Below are positions 1 to 6,110 of a stretch of DNA of 7,629 bases, one piece after another. Position numbers and translations under genes: made by a program. Origin of the DNA: Alphaproteobacteria bacterium (lineage in GTDB: Bacteria > Pseudomonadota > Alphaproteobacteria > Rickettsiales > VGDC01); the NCBI GenBank assembly GCA_016869895.1, contig VGDC01000085.1, forward strand, positions 1 through 7,629. The letters are read 5' to 3'. Position 1 is the first letter of the stretch. Each line of letters opens with the position of its first letter. The notes beneath the pieces are model-generated. The model did not search any database. It worked only from the letters and a program-made list of their open reading frames with translations, and was not told the origin of the DNA.

Positions 1-735
1 TCGAAGACCAACGCCAAGAAGGTCGATGGCGGCTGGATCATCAACGGTTCCAAAATCTTCATCACCAACGGCGCAACGGACATGAACGCGGGCGTCACCG
101 TTCAGGCTGTCACGGGCGAAAAAGCCCCCGGCAATCCTGAGCTGACCTGCTTCATCGTCGAGCGCGGCACCAAGGGCTTCACCTCCAAAGCCATGCACGG
201 CAAGATGATGTGGCGTTCCTCCGACACGTCCGAACTGTATTTTGAAGACGTCTTCGTGCCTGATGAGAACGTGTTAGGCAAGCAGGGCGCGGGCTCTTCC
301 CAGATGCTCGCCACCTTGGACTGCGGCAAAATCGGCATCGCGGCGATGGGTCTCGGCTGCGCGCAGGGCGCGTATGAGCTTGCGCTGAACTACTCCAAAG
401 AACGTCGCCAGTTCGGCAAAGCCATCTTCGATTTTCAGGCCATCGGCTTCAAACTGGCGGATATGGCCATGAAGATCGAGCTGGGTCGCAATCTGCTCTA
501 TAAAGTGGCGACCATGAAGGACAAGGGTGAGAACGTCACCAAACTGGCTGCGATGGCGAAGCTGTACTGCTCCGAAATCGCCCATGAAGTCTCCCACGAA
601 GCGGTGCAGATTCACGGTGGCTACGGCCTGATGAAGGAATATGACGTGGAACGCTTCTACCGCGACCAGCGTCTCCTCCAGATCGGCGAAGGCACCAGCG
701 AAATCCAGCGCCTGATTATTTCGCGGAATCTGTGA
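1..735 (+). CDS. Acyl-CoA dehydrogenase, C-terminal part (5' end outside window)
   Basis: FAD-dependent enzyme that forms a 2,3-double bond in a short acyl-CoA and passes electrons to electron-transfer flavoprotein. The frame is open from base 1, so the visible 244 residues are roughly the last two thirds of a family protein of about 380. Visible family marks are the middle beta-domain (ITNG near the start, then FIVERG), RRQFGKAIFDFQ in the C-terminal helical domain, QIHGGYG, and IGEGTSEIQR near the C terminus. The Glu of that last motif (codon 688-690) sits at the catalytic-base position of short- and medium-chain dehydrogenases. At the position used by isovaleryl-CoA dehydrogenase (LDLER in human IVD) the sequence is LDCGK, with Gly at 325-327. 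It is therefore butyryl/short-chain type by residue, although its place ahead of the MCC genes suggests it supplies 3-methylcrotonyl-CoA from leucine. It could equally act on 2-methylbutyryl-, isobutyryl- or butyryl-CoA. The family is certain; the substrate is inferred. Confidence 0.93.
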   Translation, partial: SKTNAKKVDGGWIINGSKIFITNGATDMNAGVTVQAVTGEKAPGNPELTCFIVERGTKGFTSKAMHGKMMWRSSDTSELYFEDVFVPDENVLGKQGAGSSQMLATLDCGKIGIAAMGLGCAQGAYELALNYSKERRQFGKAIFDFQAIGFKLADMAMKIELGRNLLYKVATMKDKGENVTKLAAMAKLYCSEIAHEVSHEAVQIHGGYGLMKEYDVERFYRDQRLLQIGEGTSEIQRLIISRNL

Positions 736-1220
736 GACTTATAGTGTTCCGAAAGAAAGAGACTAGTTCCGGAGAGCGTTTTATTGTCAGCATACTTACT
801 CTGGTTTTCTTTACTGGAGGGATGGCTGGGATATTTTATCCAAGATTGGAGTTGCTCTTTTTCGGTACTAATACAAACGCTGAAATTGTGCAAAGACTGC
901 CAAATGAACGAGAAAATAATGTTACGGATAAAAGTAGGGGCCTCGCAATAAATGCTTTTCGGCATATCGTTGAGGTTGAAGGCAGAAAGCATGAACTCGT
1001 ATTACAAGCAGTATATCAACCTGGTTCAATACAGTTACGTTGGATTCCCGGAAAAAGAAATGGAGTTGTATTGAATGCTGAAGGAGGATTTAGCTTTTTA
1101 AGTGCAATTGGCGGAACCGCTAATTTGCTTTTAGGGATTTGCTCAATATTAGGCATTATCGGATTTACAAAAGAAATTATTTCTTCTTTTAAAGCGTATA
1201 CAGAGAGTAAAAAAAAGTAA
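732..1220 (+). CDS. Hypothetical two-helix membrane protein inserted in the leucine operon
   Basis: Not recognised with confidence. The 162-residue product has a basic N terminus, a hydrophobic segment at about residues 17-37, a soluble middle of about 46-118, a second hydrophobic segment at about 121-145, and a Lys/Ser-rich tail ending in KKK. The charge pattern puts both ends in the cytoplasm and the middle domain in the periplasm. A helix, small beta-rich domain, helix layout resembles DUF3592-type proteins, but this is only a guess. The GTG start overlaps the dehydrogenase stop as GTGA, which suggests translational coupling; a second GTG at 744 is possible. No good Shine-Dalgarno sequence precedes either. 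GC is about 38% on three counted lines (841-960, 1081-1140), far below the neighbours, and the codons are correspondingly A/T-rich. This suggests a later arrival in the operon. It has no visible part in leucine breakdown. Confidence 0.75.
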   Translation: MRLIVFRKKETSSGERFIVSILTLVFFTGGMAGIFYPRLELLFFGTNTNAEIVQRLPNERENNVTDKSRGLAINAFRHIVEVEGRKHELVLQAVYQPGSIQLRWIPGKRNGVVLNAEGGFSFLSAIGGTANLLLGICSILGIIGFTKEIISSFKAYTESKKK

Positions 1221-1223
1221 CAT

Positions 1224-2837
1224 ATGGACACCCTCGACTCCTCCATCAGCACCGGTTCTGAAACCTTCAAGGCCAATGCGGCGTATCACAAACAGCTGCT
1301 GGCGGAACTGCGTGAGCGTCTCGCGCTGGTGAAGCAGGGCGGCGGTCAGAAATCCGTGGAGCGACACACCTCGCGCGGCAAGCTGATTCCCCGTGACCGT
1401 ATCGAGCGGATTCTCGATGAAGGCTCGCCTTTCCTTGAAATCTCGCCCTTAGCCGCGTGGGAGATGTATGAGGGCGAAGTCCCCGGTGCAGGCGTTGTCG
1501 CAGGGATAGGCCGCGTGCATGGCATCGAGTGTATGCTGGTCGCCAATGACGCGACGGTGAAAGGCGGAACATACTTCCCCCTGACCGTGAAGAAACACCT
1601 CCGCGCGCAGGAAATCGCCAAAGAAAACCGTTTGCCGTGCATCTACCTCGTGGATTCCGGCGGCGCGTTCCTGCCCATGCAGGATGAAGTCTTCCCAGAC
1701 CGCGATCACTTCGGTCGCATTTTCTATAACCAAGCGCAATTGTCGGCAGCCGGCATCCCGCAGATTGCTGTGGTGCTCGGAAGCTGCACCGCTGGCGGTG
1801 CGTATGTTCCCGCCATGTGCGATGAATCCGTCATCGTCAAAGGCAATGGCACCATCTTCCTCGCGGGCCCCCCGCTGGTGAAAGCCGCCACGGGCGAAGA
1901 AGTGACCGCCGAGGATTTGGGCGGCGCGGAAGTCCACACCCGCATTTCCGGCGTGGCCGACCATTACGCCGAGGATGAGGAAGACGCACTGCTCATCACC
2001 CGCAACATCATCGAGAACCTGAACTATAAATCCTCCCGCGCGCCGCTGCTGCAGAATAGCGAAGCCCCCGCCTTCGCGCCCGAGGAAATCTACGGCGTCT
2101 TGCCACAGGACACCACCCGCACGCCCTTCGACATCCGCGAAATCATCGCGCGTATCGTCGATGGCTCGAAGTTTCAGGAATTCAAGCGGAACTACGGCCA
2201 GACGCTTGTCTGCGGTTTCGCGAAAATCCACGGCCAGATCGTCGGCATCATCGCCAATAACGGCGTATTGTTCTCCGAATCCGCCACCAAGGGCACGCAT
2301 TTCATCGAGCTGTGCGGCCAGCGCAAAATCCCCCTCGTGTTCCTTCAGAACATCACGGGGTTCATGGTCGGCCGCAAATACGAATCCGAAGGCATCGCCC
2401 GCCACGGCGCGAAGATGGTGATGGCAGTCTCCAACGTCCAAGTGCCGAAATTCACCGTCATCATCGGCGGGTCGTATGGCGCAGGGAATTATGGCATGTG
2501 CGGCCGCGCCTATAGCCCCCGTTTCCTCTTCATGTGGCCGAACGCGCGCATCTCCGTGATGGGTGGCGAACAGGCGGCAGGGGTTCTCGCCACCGTTCGT
2601 CAGGACGCCTTGGTGAAATCCGGCAAACCCGCCATGTCCGACGAGGAAGTGGCCGCCTTCAAGAAACCCACGCAGGATTTATTTGAAAAACAATCGAGTG
2701 CCTATTATTCTACGGCTCGTCTGTGGGACGATGGCATCATCGACCCCGCGCAGACCCGCGACGTGCTTGGACTGGCGATCGCCGCCAGCCTGAACGCCCC
2801 GGTTCCCGAAACCTCCTACGGCGTCTTCAGGATGTAA
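1224..2837 (+). CDS. mccB: 3-methylcrotonyl-CoA carboxylase beta subunit (carboxyltransferase)
   Basis: Carboxyltransferase half of MCC. It moves CO2 from carboxybiotin to 3-methylcrotonyl-CoA, giving 3-methylglutaconyl-CoA, in a cytoplasmic complex with the alpha subunit. At 537 residues it has the usual family length. The N-terminal half-domain carries VDSGGAFLP (143-151) and GSCTAGGAYVPAMCDE (186-201). The C-terminal half carries ANNGVLFSES (344-353), NITGFMVG (376-383) and GGSYGAGNYGMCGRAYSPR (415-433). NITGFMVG and the NNGVLFSESA-like stretch are typical of MCC beta rather than propionyl-CoA carboxylase, which has a VPGFLPG-type motif at the equivalent place. The start is 3 bases after the preceding stop. 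The nearest purine-rich stretch, GAGAG at 1203-1207, is far for a Shine-Dalgarno sequence, so translation may depend on coupling. The N-terminal stretch SETFKANAAYH followed by GKLIPRDRI matches the family N terminus and supports this start. Confidence 0.96.
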   Translation: MDTLDSSISTGSETFKANAAYHKQLLAELRERLALVKQGGGQKSVERHTSRGKLIPRDRIERILDEGSPFLEISPLAAWEMYEGEVPGAGVVAGIGRVHGIECMLVANDATVKGGTYFPLTVKKHLRAQEIAKENRLPCIYLVDSGGAFLPMQDEVFPDRDHFGRIFYNQAQLSAAGIPQIAVVLGSCTAGGAYVPAMCDESVIVKGNGTIFLAGPPLVKAATGEEVTAEDLGGAEVHTRISGVADHYAEDEEDALLITRNIIENLNYKSSRAPLLQNSEAPAFAPEEIYGVLPQDTTRTPFDIREIIARIVDGSKFQEFKRNYGQTLVCGFAKIHGQIVGIIANNGVLFSESATKGTHFIELCGQRKIPLVFLQNITGFMVGRKYESEGIARHGAKMVMAVSNVQVPKFTVIIGGSYGAGNYGMCGRAYSPRFLFMWPNARISVMGGEQAAGVLATVRQDALVKSGKPAMSDEEVAAFKKPTQDLFEKQSSAYYSTARLWDDGIIDPAQTRDVLGLAIAASLNAPVPETSYGVFRM

Positions 2838-2841
2838 CCCC

Positions 2842-3618
2842 ATGGCTCATGTCTCCTTCAATATCAGTGCAAAAGGCGTTGCGAACGTCGTGCTCAATCG
2901 CGCCGATGTGCATAACGCCTTCGACGAGACGCTTATCGCAGAACTCACCCAAGCCTTCCAAACGCTGGGTGCGGATGAGAAGGTGCGCGTCGTCGTACTT
3001 TCCGGCGAGGGCAAGACCTTCAGCGCAGGGGCGGACATCAACTGGATGAAGAAGATGCAGACGGCCACCAAGGAAGAGAACCTTGAGGACGCGCGCAAGC
3101 TGGCGGCGCTGTTCAAGACCATCAACGACTGCCCGAAGCCCGTCATCGGCGTGGTGCAGGGCGCGGCCATCGGCGGCGGCGTCGGCCTTGTCTCCTGCTG
3201 TGACCACGTCATCGCCGCTTCCGGCACGAATTTCGCCTTCTCCGAAGTGCGCCTCGGCCTCGTTCCCGCCACCATCGCGCCTTATGTCGCCCGCAAGATC
3301 GGCGAAACCCACGCGCGCTCGCTGTTCCTTTCCGGCGATGTCTTCACTGCGGAACGCGCTATGCACATCGGCCTCGTCCATGAAATCGTCCCCGCCACCA
3401 GCCTGAACGTGCGCATGGGTGAAGTCATCGAAGCCCATCTGAAATGTGGCCCACAGGCCGTGAAATACGCGAAGAAACTCATCGCAGACCTACACCGTTC
3501 CGACATCATCGAATACACCGCTCAGCTCATCGCCTTCGTGCGTTCCAGCCCGGAAGGACAAGAAGGCATGACCGCCCATATGAACAAGAAACTCCCCAAC
3601 TGGGCTGCCCCGCGATGA
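2842..3618 (+). CDS. liuC: Methylglutaconyl-CoA hydratase (enoyl-CoA hydratase family)
   Basis: Crotonase-fold enzyme of 258 residues, expected to hydrate 3-methylglutaconyl-CoA to HMG-CoA between the MCC and lyase steps. The oxyanion-hole loops are FSAGADINWM (60-69) and GAAIGGGVGL (107-116). AGAD followed by N-W-M is characteristic of bacterial methylglutaconyl-CoA hydratases. The second catalytic Glu of crotonases is present as E135 in FAFSEVRLGL. The first, the Glu of GGGCEL in mitochondrial crotonase, is Gly115 here (GGGVGL). From memory this is shared by other LiuC-like proteins, so I do not take it as loss of function. The start has a good Shine-Dalgarno AGGA at 2829-2832 with a 9-base spacer, placed over the end of mccB. 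Its stop overlaps the next start as ATGA. A general enoyl-CoA hydratase is the alternative, but the context favours the leucine pathway. Confidence 0.92.
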   Translation: MAHVSFNISAKGVANVVLNRADVHNAFDETLIAELTQAFQTLGADEKVRVVVLSGEGKTFSAGADINWMKKMQTATKEENLEDARKLAALFKTINDCPKPVIGVVQGAAIGGGVGLVSCCDHVIAASGTNFAFSEVRLGLVPATIAPYVARKIGETHARSLFLSGDVFTAERAMHIGLVHEIVPATSLNVRMGEVIEAHLKCGPQAVKYAKKLIADLHRSDIIEYTAQLIAFVRSSPEGQEGMTAHMNKKLPNWAAPR

Positions 3619-5105
3619 CCGCCATCCGCAAAATCCTCATCGCCAACCGCGCGGAAATCGCCATCCGCGTCATCTCCACCGCGCGCGAGATGGGCATCAA
3701 GACCGTGGCCATCTTCTCCGAAGCCGACCGCGAATTGCCCTTCGTGTCGCTGGCGGATGAAAGCGTGTGTTTGGGCGAAGGCACACTGGCTGAGACGTAT
3801 CTCAACAAAGAGAAACTCATCGCCATCGCCAAACAGACGGGGGCGGATGCCATCCACCCTGGCTATGGTTTCTTGTCCGAAAACGCCGCTTTCTGCCGCA
3901 TGGTCGAAGAATCCGGCCTCGTCTTCATCGGCCCCACCGCCGATGTCATCTCCCTCATGGGTGACAAGATCACCTCGCGCGATACCGCACTGGAAGCGGG
4001 CGTGCCGCTCATCCCCGGTTATAACGGCGAGAAGCAAGACGCGGCGACTTTGCAGGCCGAAGCCGAGAAAATCGGTTATCCTGTACTTATTAAAGCATCC
4101 GCAGGCGGTGGCGGGAAGGGGATGCGTATCGTGGAGCGCTCCTCTGACTTCGCCGATGCGCTGGAAGGCGCGCAGGGCGAGGCGCAGAACGCTTTCGGCG
4201 ATTCCCGTGTCTTCGTGGAACGCTATATCACCCAGCCGCGCCACATCGAGGTGCAGGTCTTCTCCGACACCCACGGCAACCACGTCCACCTGTTCGAGCG
4301 TGAATGCTCCATCCAGCGTCGCCACCAGAAAATCGTCGAGGAATCCCCGTCCCCCGCGCTGGATGCCGCTTTGCGTGAGCGCATCTGCTCCACGGCGGTC
4401 AACATCGCACGGCACATCAACTATCGCGGCGCAGGCACGGTCGAGTTCATACTTGATGTGGATGGCCGCTTCTACTTCCTTGAGATGAACACCCGCTTGC
4501 AGGTGGAGCATCCCGTCACCGAGCTGGTCACGGGGCAGGATTTGGTGAAATGGCAGATTATCGTGGCGGAAGGCGGCAAACTGCCGCTGGCGCAGGATGC
4601 GCTCCGCCAGAACGGCCACGCCATCGAAGTGCGCATCTACGCCGAAGACCCAGATAACAACTTCCTGCCGACCACGGGAACTATTGAGCATATCGGCCAG
4701 CCTGTGCTGCATAACGTGCGCTTCGAGAACGGCTACCGTGACGGCAACAAAGTCACCGTGAATTATGACCCGATGCTCGCCAAAGTCGCCGTCTGGGCGG
4801 ATTCGCGCGATGCTGCTGCGAAGAAGCTCATCGCCGCGCTCGATGACGTGCGTTTCTCCGGTGTGAAGACCAACCGCGCGTATCTGCAACGGGTGTTGGC
4901 GCATACGTCCTTCCTCGCGGGCGACACCTTCACCAGTTTCGTCGTGACCCATGAAGCGGATTTGCAAGCACCTGCGCTTTCCGATGATCAGAAGGCCGAG
5001 TTGATCGCTGCCTTCATTCTTTCCGGTCGCATGGCGACTGCGCCGAAGTCGAATGACAATTCCCCGTGGCAGCAAGCTGCCCTCCAGCGTTTCAGGAATG
5101 CGTGA
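3615..5105 (+). CDS. mccA: 3-methylcrotonyl-CoA carboxylase alpha subunit, biotin carboxylase part (split gene)
   Basis: ATP-dependent carboxylation of biotin, the first half-reaction of MCC. The 496-residue product contains a whole biotin carboxylase module. It begins RKILIANRAEIAIRVI (5-20) and has HPGYGFLSEN (81-90), the ATP-binding glycine loop ASAGGGGKGM (161-170), ERECSIQRRHQKIVEE (228-243), EMNTRLQVEHPVTE (290-303) and YDPMLAK (384-390). After about residue 455 only the helical start of the linker (BT) domain remains, then TGA. The usual bacterial MCC alpha is one chain of roughly 650-670 residues that includes the biotin-carrier domain; here that domain is the next gene in another frame. 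The frame is open back to 3444, but ATG 3615 is the right start because homologues begin at the RKILIANRAEIA motif and it overlaps the liuC stop as ATGA. The neighbours argue for MCC over acetyl- or propionyl-CoA carboxylase. Confidence 0.92.
   Translation: MTAIRKILIANRAEIAIRVISTAREMGIKTVAIFSEADRELPFVSLADESVCLGEGTLAETYLNKEKLIAIAKQTGADAIHPGYGFLSENAAFCRMVEESGLVFIGPTADVISLMGDKITSRDTALEAGVPLIPGYNGEKQDAATLQAEAEKIGYPVLIKASAGGGGKGMRIVERSSDFADALEGAQGEAQNAFGDSRVFVERYITQPRHIEVQVFSDTHGNHVHLFERECSIQRRHQKIVEESPSPALDAALRERICSTAVNIARHINYRGAGTVEFILDVDGRFYFLEMNTRLQVEHPVTELVTGQDLVKWQIIVAEGGKLPLAQDALRQNGHAIEVRIYAEDPDNNFLPTTGTIEHIGQPVLHNVRFENGYRDGNKVTVNYDPMLAKVAVWADSRDAAAKKLIAALDDVRFSGVKTNRAYLQRVLAHTSFLAGDTFTSFVVTHEADLQAPALSDDQKAELIAAFILSGRMATAPKSNDNSPWQQAALQRFRNA
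5094..5097 (+). promoter_or_regulatory. Ribosome binding site for the biotin-carrier gene
   Basis: AGGA lies within the last codons of the biotin carboxylase gene, with a 7-base spacer to ATG 5105. This near-ideal spacing, plus the TGATG stop/start overlap, supports real initiation at 5105 and argues against a simple sequencing frameshift. Confidence 0.65.
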
Positions 5106-5602
5106 TGAAAAAAACATTCATTATAAACGGTGAAGCGGTGGTTGCGGAAGATGTGGCAATTCTGCCAGAGGGTGTGTCTTTTAAAATCGGCGAAAAAACG
5201 TTCAGTTTCGCAGGTTTTTTGCAACGAAACGGCGAAATTTCGCTCAAAAAAGACGGCAAAAATAATCGTGGTTTTGTGAGTGGCAAAAATGTCAAAGGCA
5301 GCCATCATGTCATCCTGCAAGGGCTGGAAGCTTCGGTAAATCAACTGCTTCCGGGTCGTAAGGCCTCCGAAGGCGGAGACAAACGCGCGCCACATACCGC
5401 GCCGATGCCCGGAATGGTGCAGAAAGTCTTTGTTTCCAAAGGGGATAGCGTCACCACGGGTCAGAAGTTGTTGGTCATGGAAGCCATGAAACTTCAGCTG
5501 AACATCGAAGCGGCCTTCGATGGCGTGGTGAAGGAAATCCGCTGCAATTCCGGTGGCTTAGTGGCAGATGGCGACCTGCTCGTCGTGGTCGAACCCGCAT
5601 AA
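5105..5602 (+). CDS. 3-methylcrotonyl-CoA carboxylase alpha subunit, biotin carboxyl carrier part (split gene)
   Basis: Carries the biotin that shuttles CO2 from the biotin carboxylase to the carboxyltransferase. The product has 165 residues. Residues about 1-80 resemble the beta-barrel half of the BT linker domain of MCC alpha, which docks the carrier to the beta subunit. Residues about 95-165 form a biotinyl domain with PMPG (100-103) and MEAMKLQ (125-131); Lys129 is the expected biotinylation site, 36 residues from the C terminus. The more common AMKM is AMKL here. It starts at ATG 5105, sharing one base with the preceding TGA (TGATG) and preceded by AGGA. The frame is also open further upstream to 5066. 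Together with the preceding gene it totals 661 residues, the normal length of an unsplit MCC alpha. The first 300 bases are AT-richer (about 42-48% GC on lines 5161-5340) than the biotinyl part. Confidence 0.9.
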   Translation: MKKTFIINGEAVVAEDVAILPEGVSFKIGEKTFSFAGFLQRNGEISLKKDGKNNRGFVSGKNVKGSHHVILQGLEASVNQLLPGRKASEGGDKRAPHTAPMPGMVQKVFVSKGDSVTTGQKLLVMEAMKLQLNIEAAFDGVVKEIRCNSGGLVADGDLLVVVEPA

Positions 5603-5682
5603 AAAGCATTTCCTTACCGCATCTTTATGCCACTCCGTCTATCACTGTCCTCAGCCATAAGGCTATGAACAGAAAAGAAATC

Positions 5683-5686
5683 GGAG
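5683..5686 (+). promoter_or_regulatory. Ribosome binding site of the EF-hand gene
   Basis: GGAG with a 6-base spacer to ATG 5693 supports that start. The 90-base gap before it (5603-5692) must hold any promoter for this gene. I see only a short dyad, AGCC-ATAA-GGCT, at 5653-5664 and no convincing -35/-10 pair or terminator. Confidence 0.6.
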
Positions 5687-5692
5687 TTTACC

Positions 5693-6016
5693 ATGAAGAA
5701 ACTTACCTTCACCGCTATCACCGTTTCCCTCGCGCTTACTGCTGGTTCCGCAATGGCTGGCGACCACTGGAAAGAGAAGTTCGACGCTGCCGACACCAAC
5801 AAGGACGGCGCGCTTTCCATGGCTGAATGGAACGCTGAGAGCCAAGCTATGTTCACCCAGCTGGACACCAACAAAGACGGCAAAATCACCTGGGAAGAGA
5901 AGAAAGCCCACAAGCAGGATTCCCATGACCGCGTGACCGATGCGAAAGAAAACCCCAGCGCGACCAAGAAGCTGAACCCGGACAACACCCCTCCGGCGGA
6001 AGCGAAGAACCAGTAA
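5693..6016 (+). CDS. Small secreted EF-hand calcium-binding protein
   Basis: The 107-residue product has a classic Sec signal peptide: MKK, a hydrophobic core, then a likely AMA|G cleavage after about residue 22. The mature part, about 85 residues, should be periplasmic or secreted. Two canonical EF-hand loops are visible. The first is DTNKDGALSMAE (34-45), with D34, N36, D38, S42 and E45 at ligand positions 1, 3, 5, 9 and 12. The second is DTNKDGKITWEE (58-69), with D58, N60, D62, T66 and E69. Both should therefore bind Ca2+, and their close spacing fits a paired EF-hand. The tail from about residue 70 is polar and rich in Lys, Asp, Asn and Pro, probably disordered. It has its own gap, ribosome binding site and downstream terminator, so it looks like a separate transcription unit rather than a pathway enzyme. 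Its biological role cannot be told from sequence. Confidence 0.92.
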   Translation: MKKLTFTAITVSLALTAGSAMAGDHWKEKFDAADTNKDGALSMAEWNAESQAMFTQLDTNKDGKITWEEKKAHKQDSHDRVTDAKENPSATKKLNPDNTPPAEAKNQ

Positions 6017-6033
6017 GGTTCAGCGCATGAAAG

Positions 6034-6065
6034 AAAGGCGGCCTTTAGGGGTCGCCTTTTTTTTT
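6034..6065 (+). terminator. Rho-independent terminator after the EF-hand gene
   Basis: The 7-bp stem GGCGGCC (6037-6043) pairs with GGTCGCC (6050-6056) with one G-U pair. The loop is TTTAGG, and the stem is followed by nine T (6057-6065). Flanking AAA (6034-6036) can extend the stem into the T run. It lies 20 bases past the EF-hand stop and before the lyase start. Confidence 0.9.
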
Positions 6066-6110
6066 ATTCGCAGTAGAATGGCGGAGGAAAAACAACCGAA
6101 GAATGAGCCC

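Noticed and set aside
720..1230. Insertion sequence or integron cassette around the AT-rich gene
   Set aside because: No transposase, terminal inverted repeats, target duplication or attC-like hairpin can be seen at its edges. Only the base composition is odd.
1449..2441. 330-codon open frame on the minus strand opposite mccB
   Set aside because: It is a shadow of mccB codons. The plus-strand product has complete carboxyltransferase motifs, and the antisense product looks like biased low-information sequence.
3444..3614. 57-codon N-terminal extension of the biotin carboxylase frame
   Set aside because: It overlaps liuC and its residues are Arg/His-rich out-of-frame sequence. Homologues start at the RKILIANRAEIA motif, matching ATG 3615.
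5096..5114. Programmed frameshift joining the two MCC alpha pieces
   Set aside because: The run of seven A (5108-5114) lies after the stop codon, so slippage there cannot bypass it. I see no clear slippery heptamer just before the TGA. A ribosome binding site plus TGATG reinitiation explains the layout better.
3522..5117. 531-codon open frame on the minus strand opposite the biotin carboxylase gene
   Set aside because: The plus strand encodes unmistakable biotin carboxylase motifs throughout. The antisense frame is a by-product of GC-rich codon bias, and its translation resembles no family I know.
5603..5692. Terminator or promoter in the gap before the EF-hand gene
   Set aside because: Only a 4-bp dyad (AGCC-ATAA-GGCT) without a T run is present, and TATGAA at 5664-5669 has no matching -35 box. 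This is too weak to call either.
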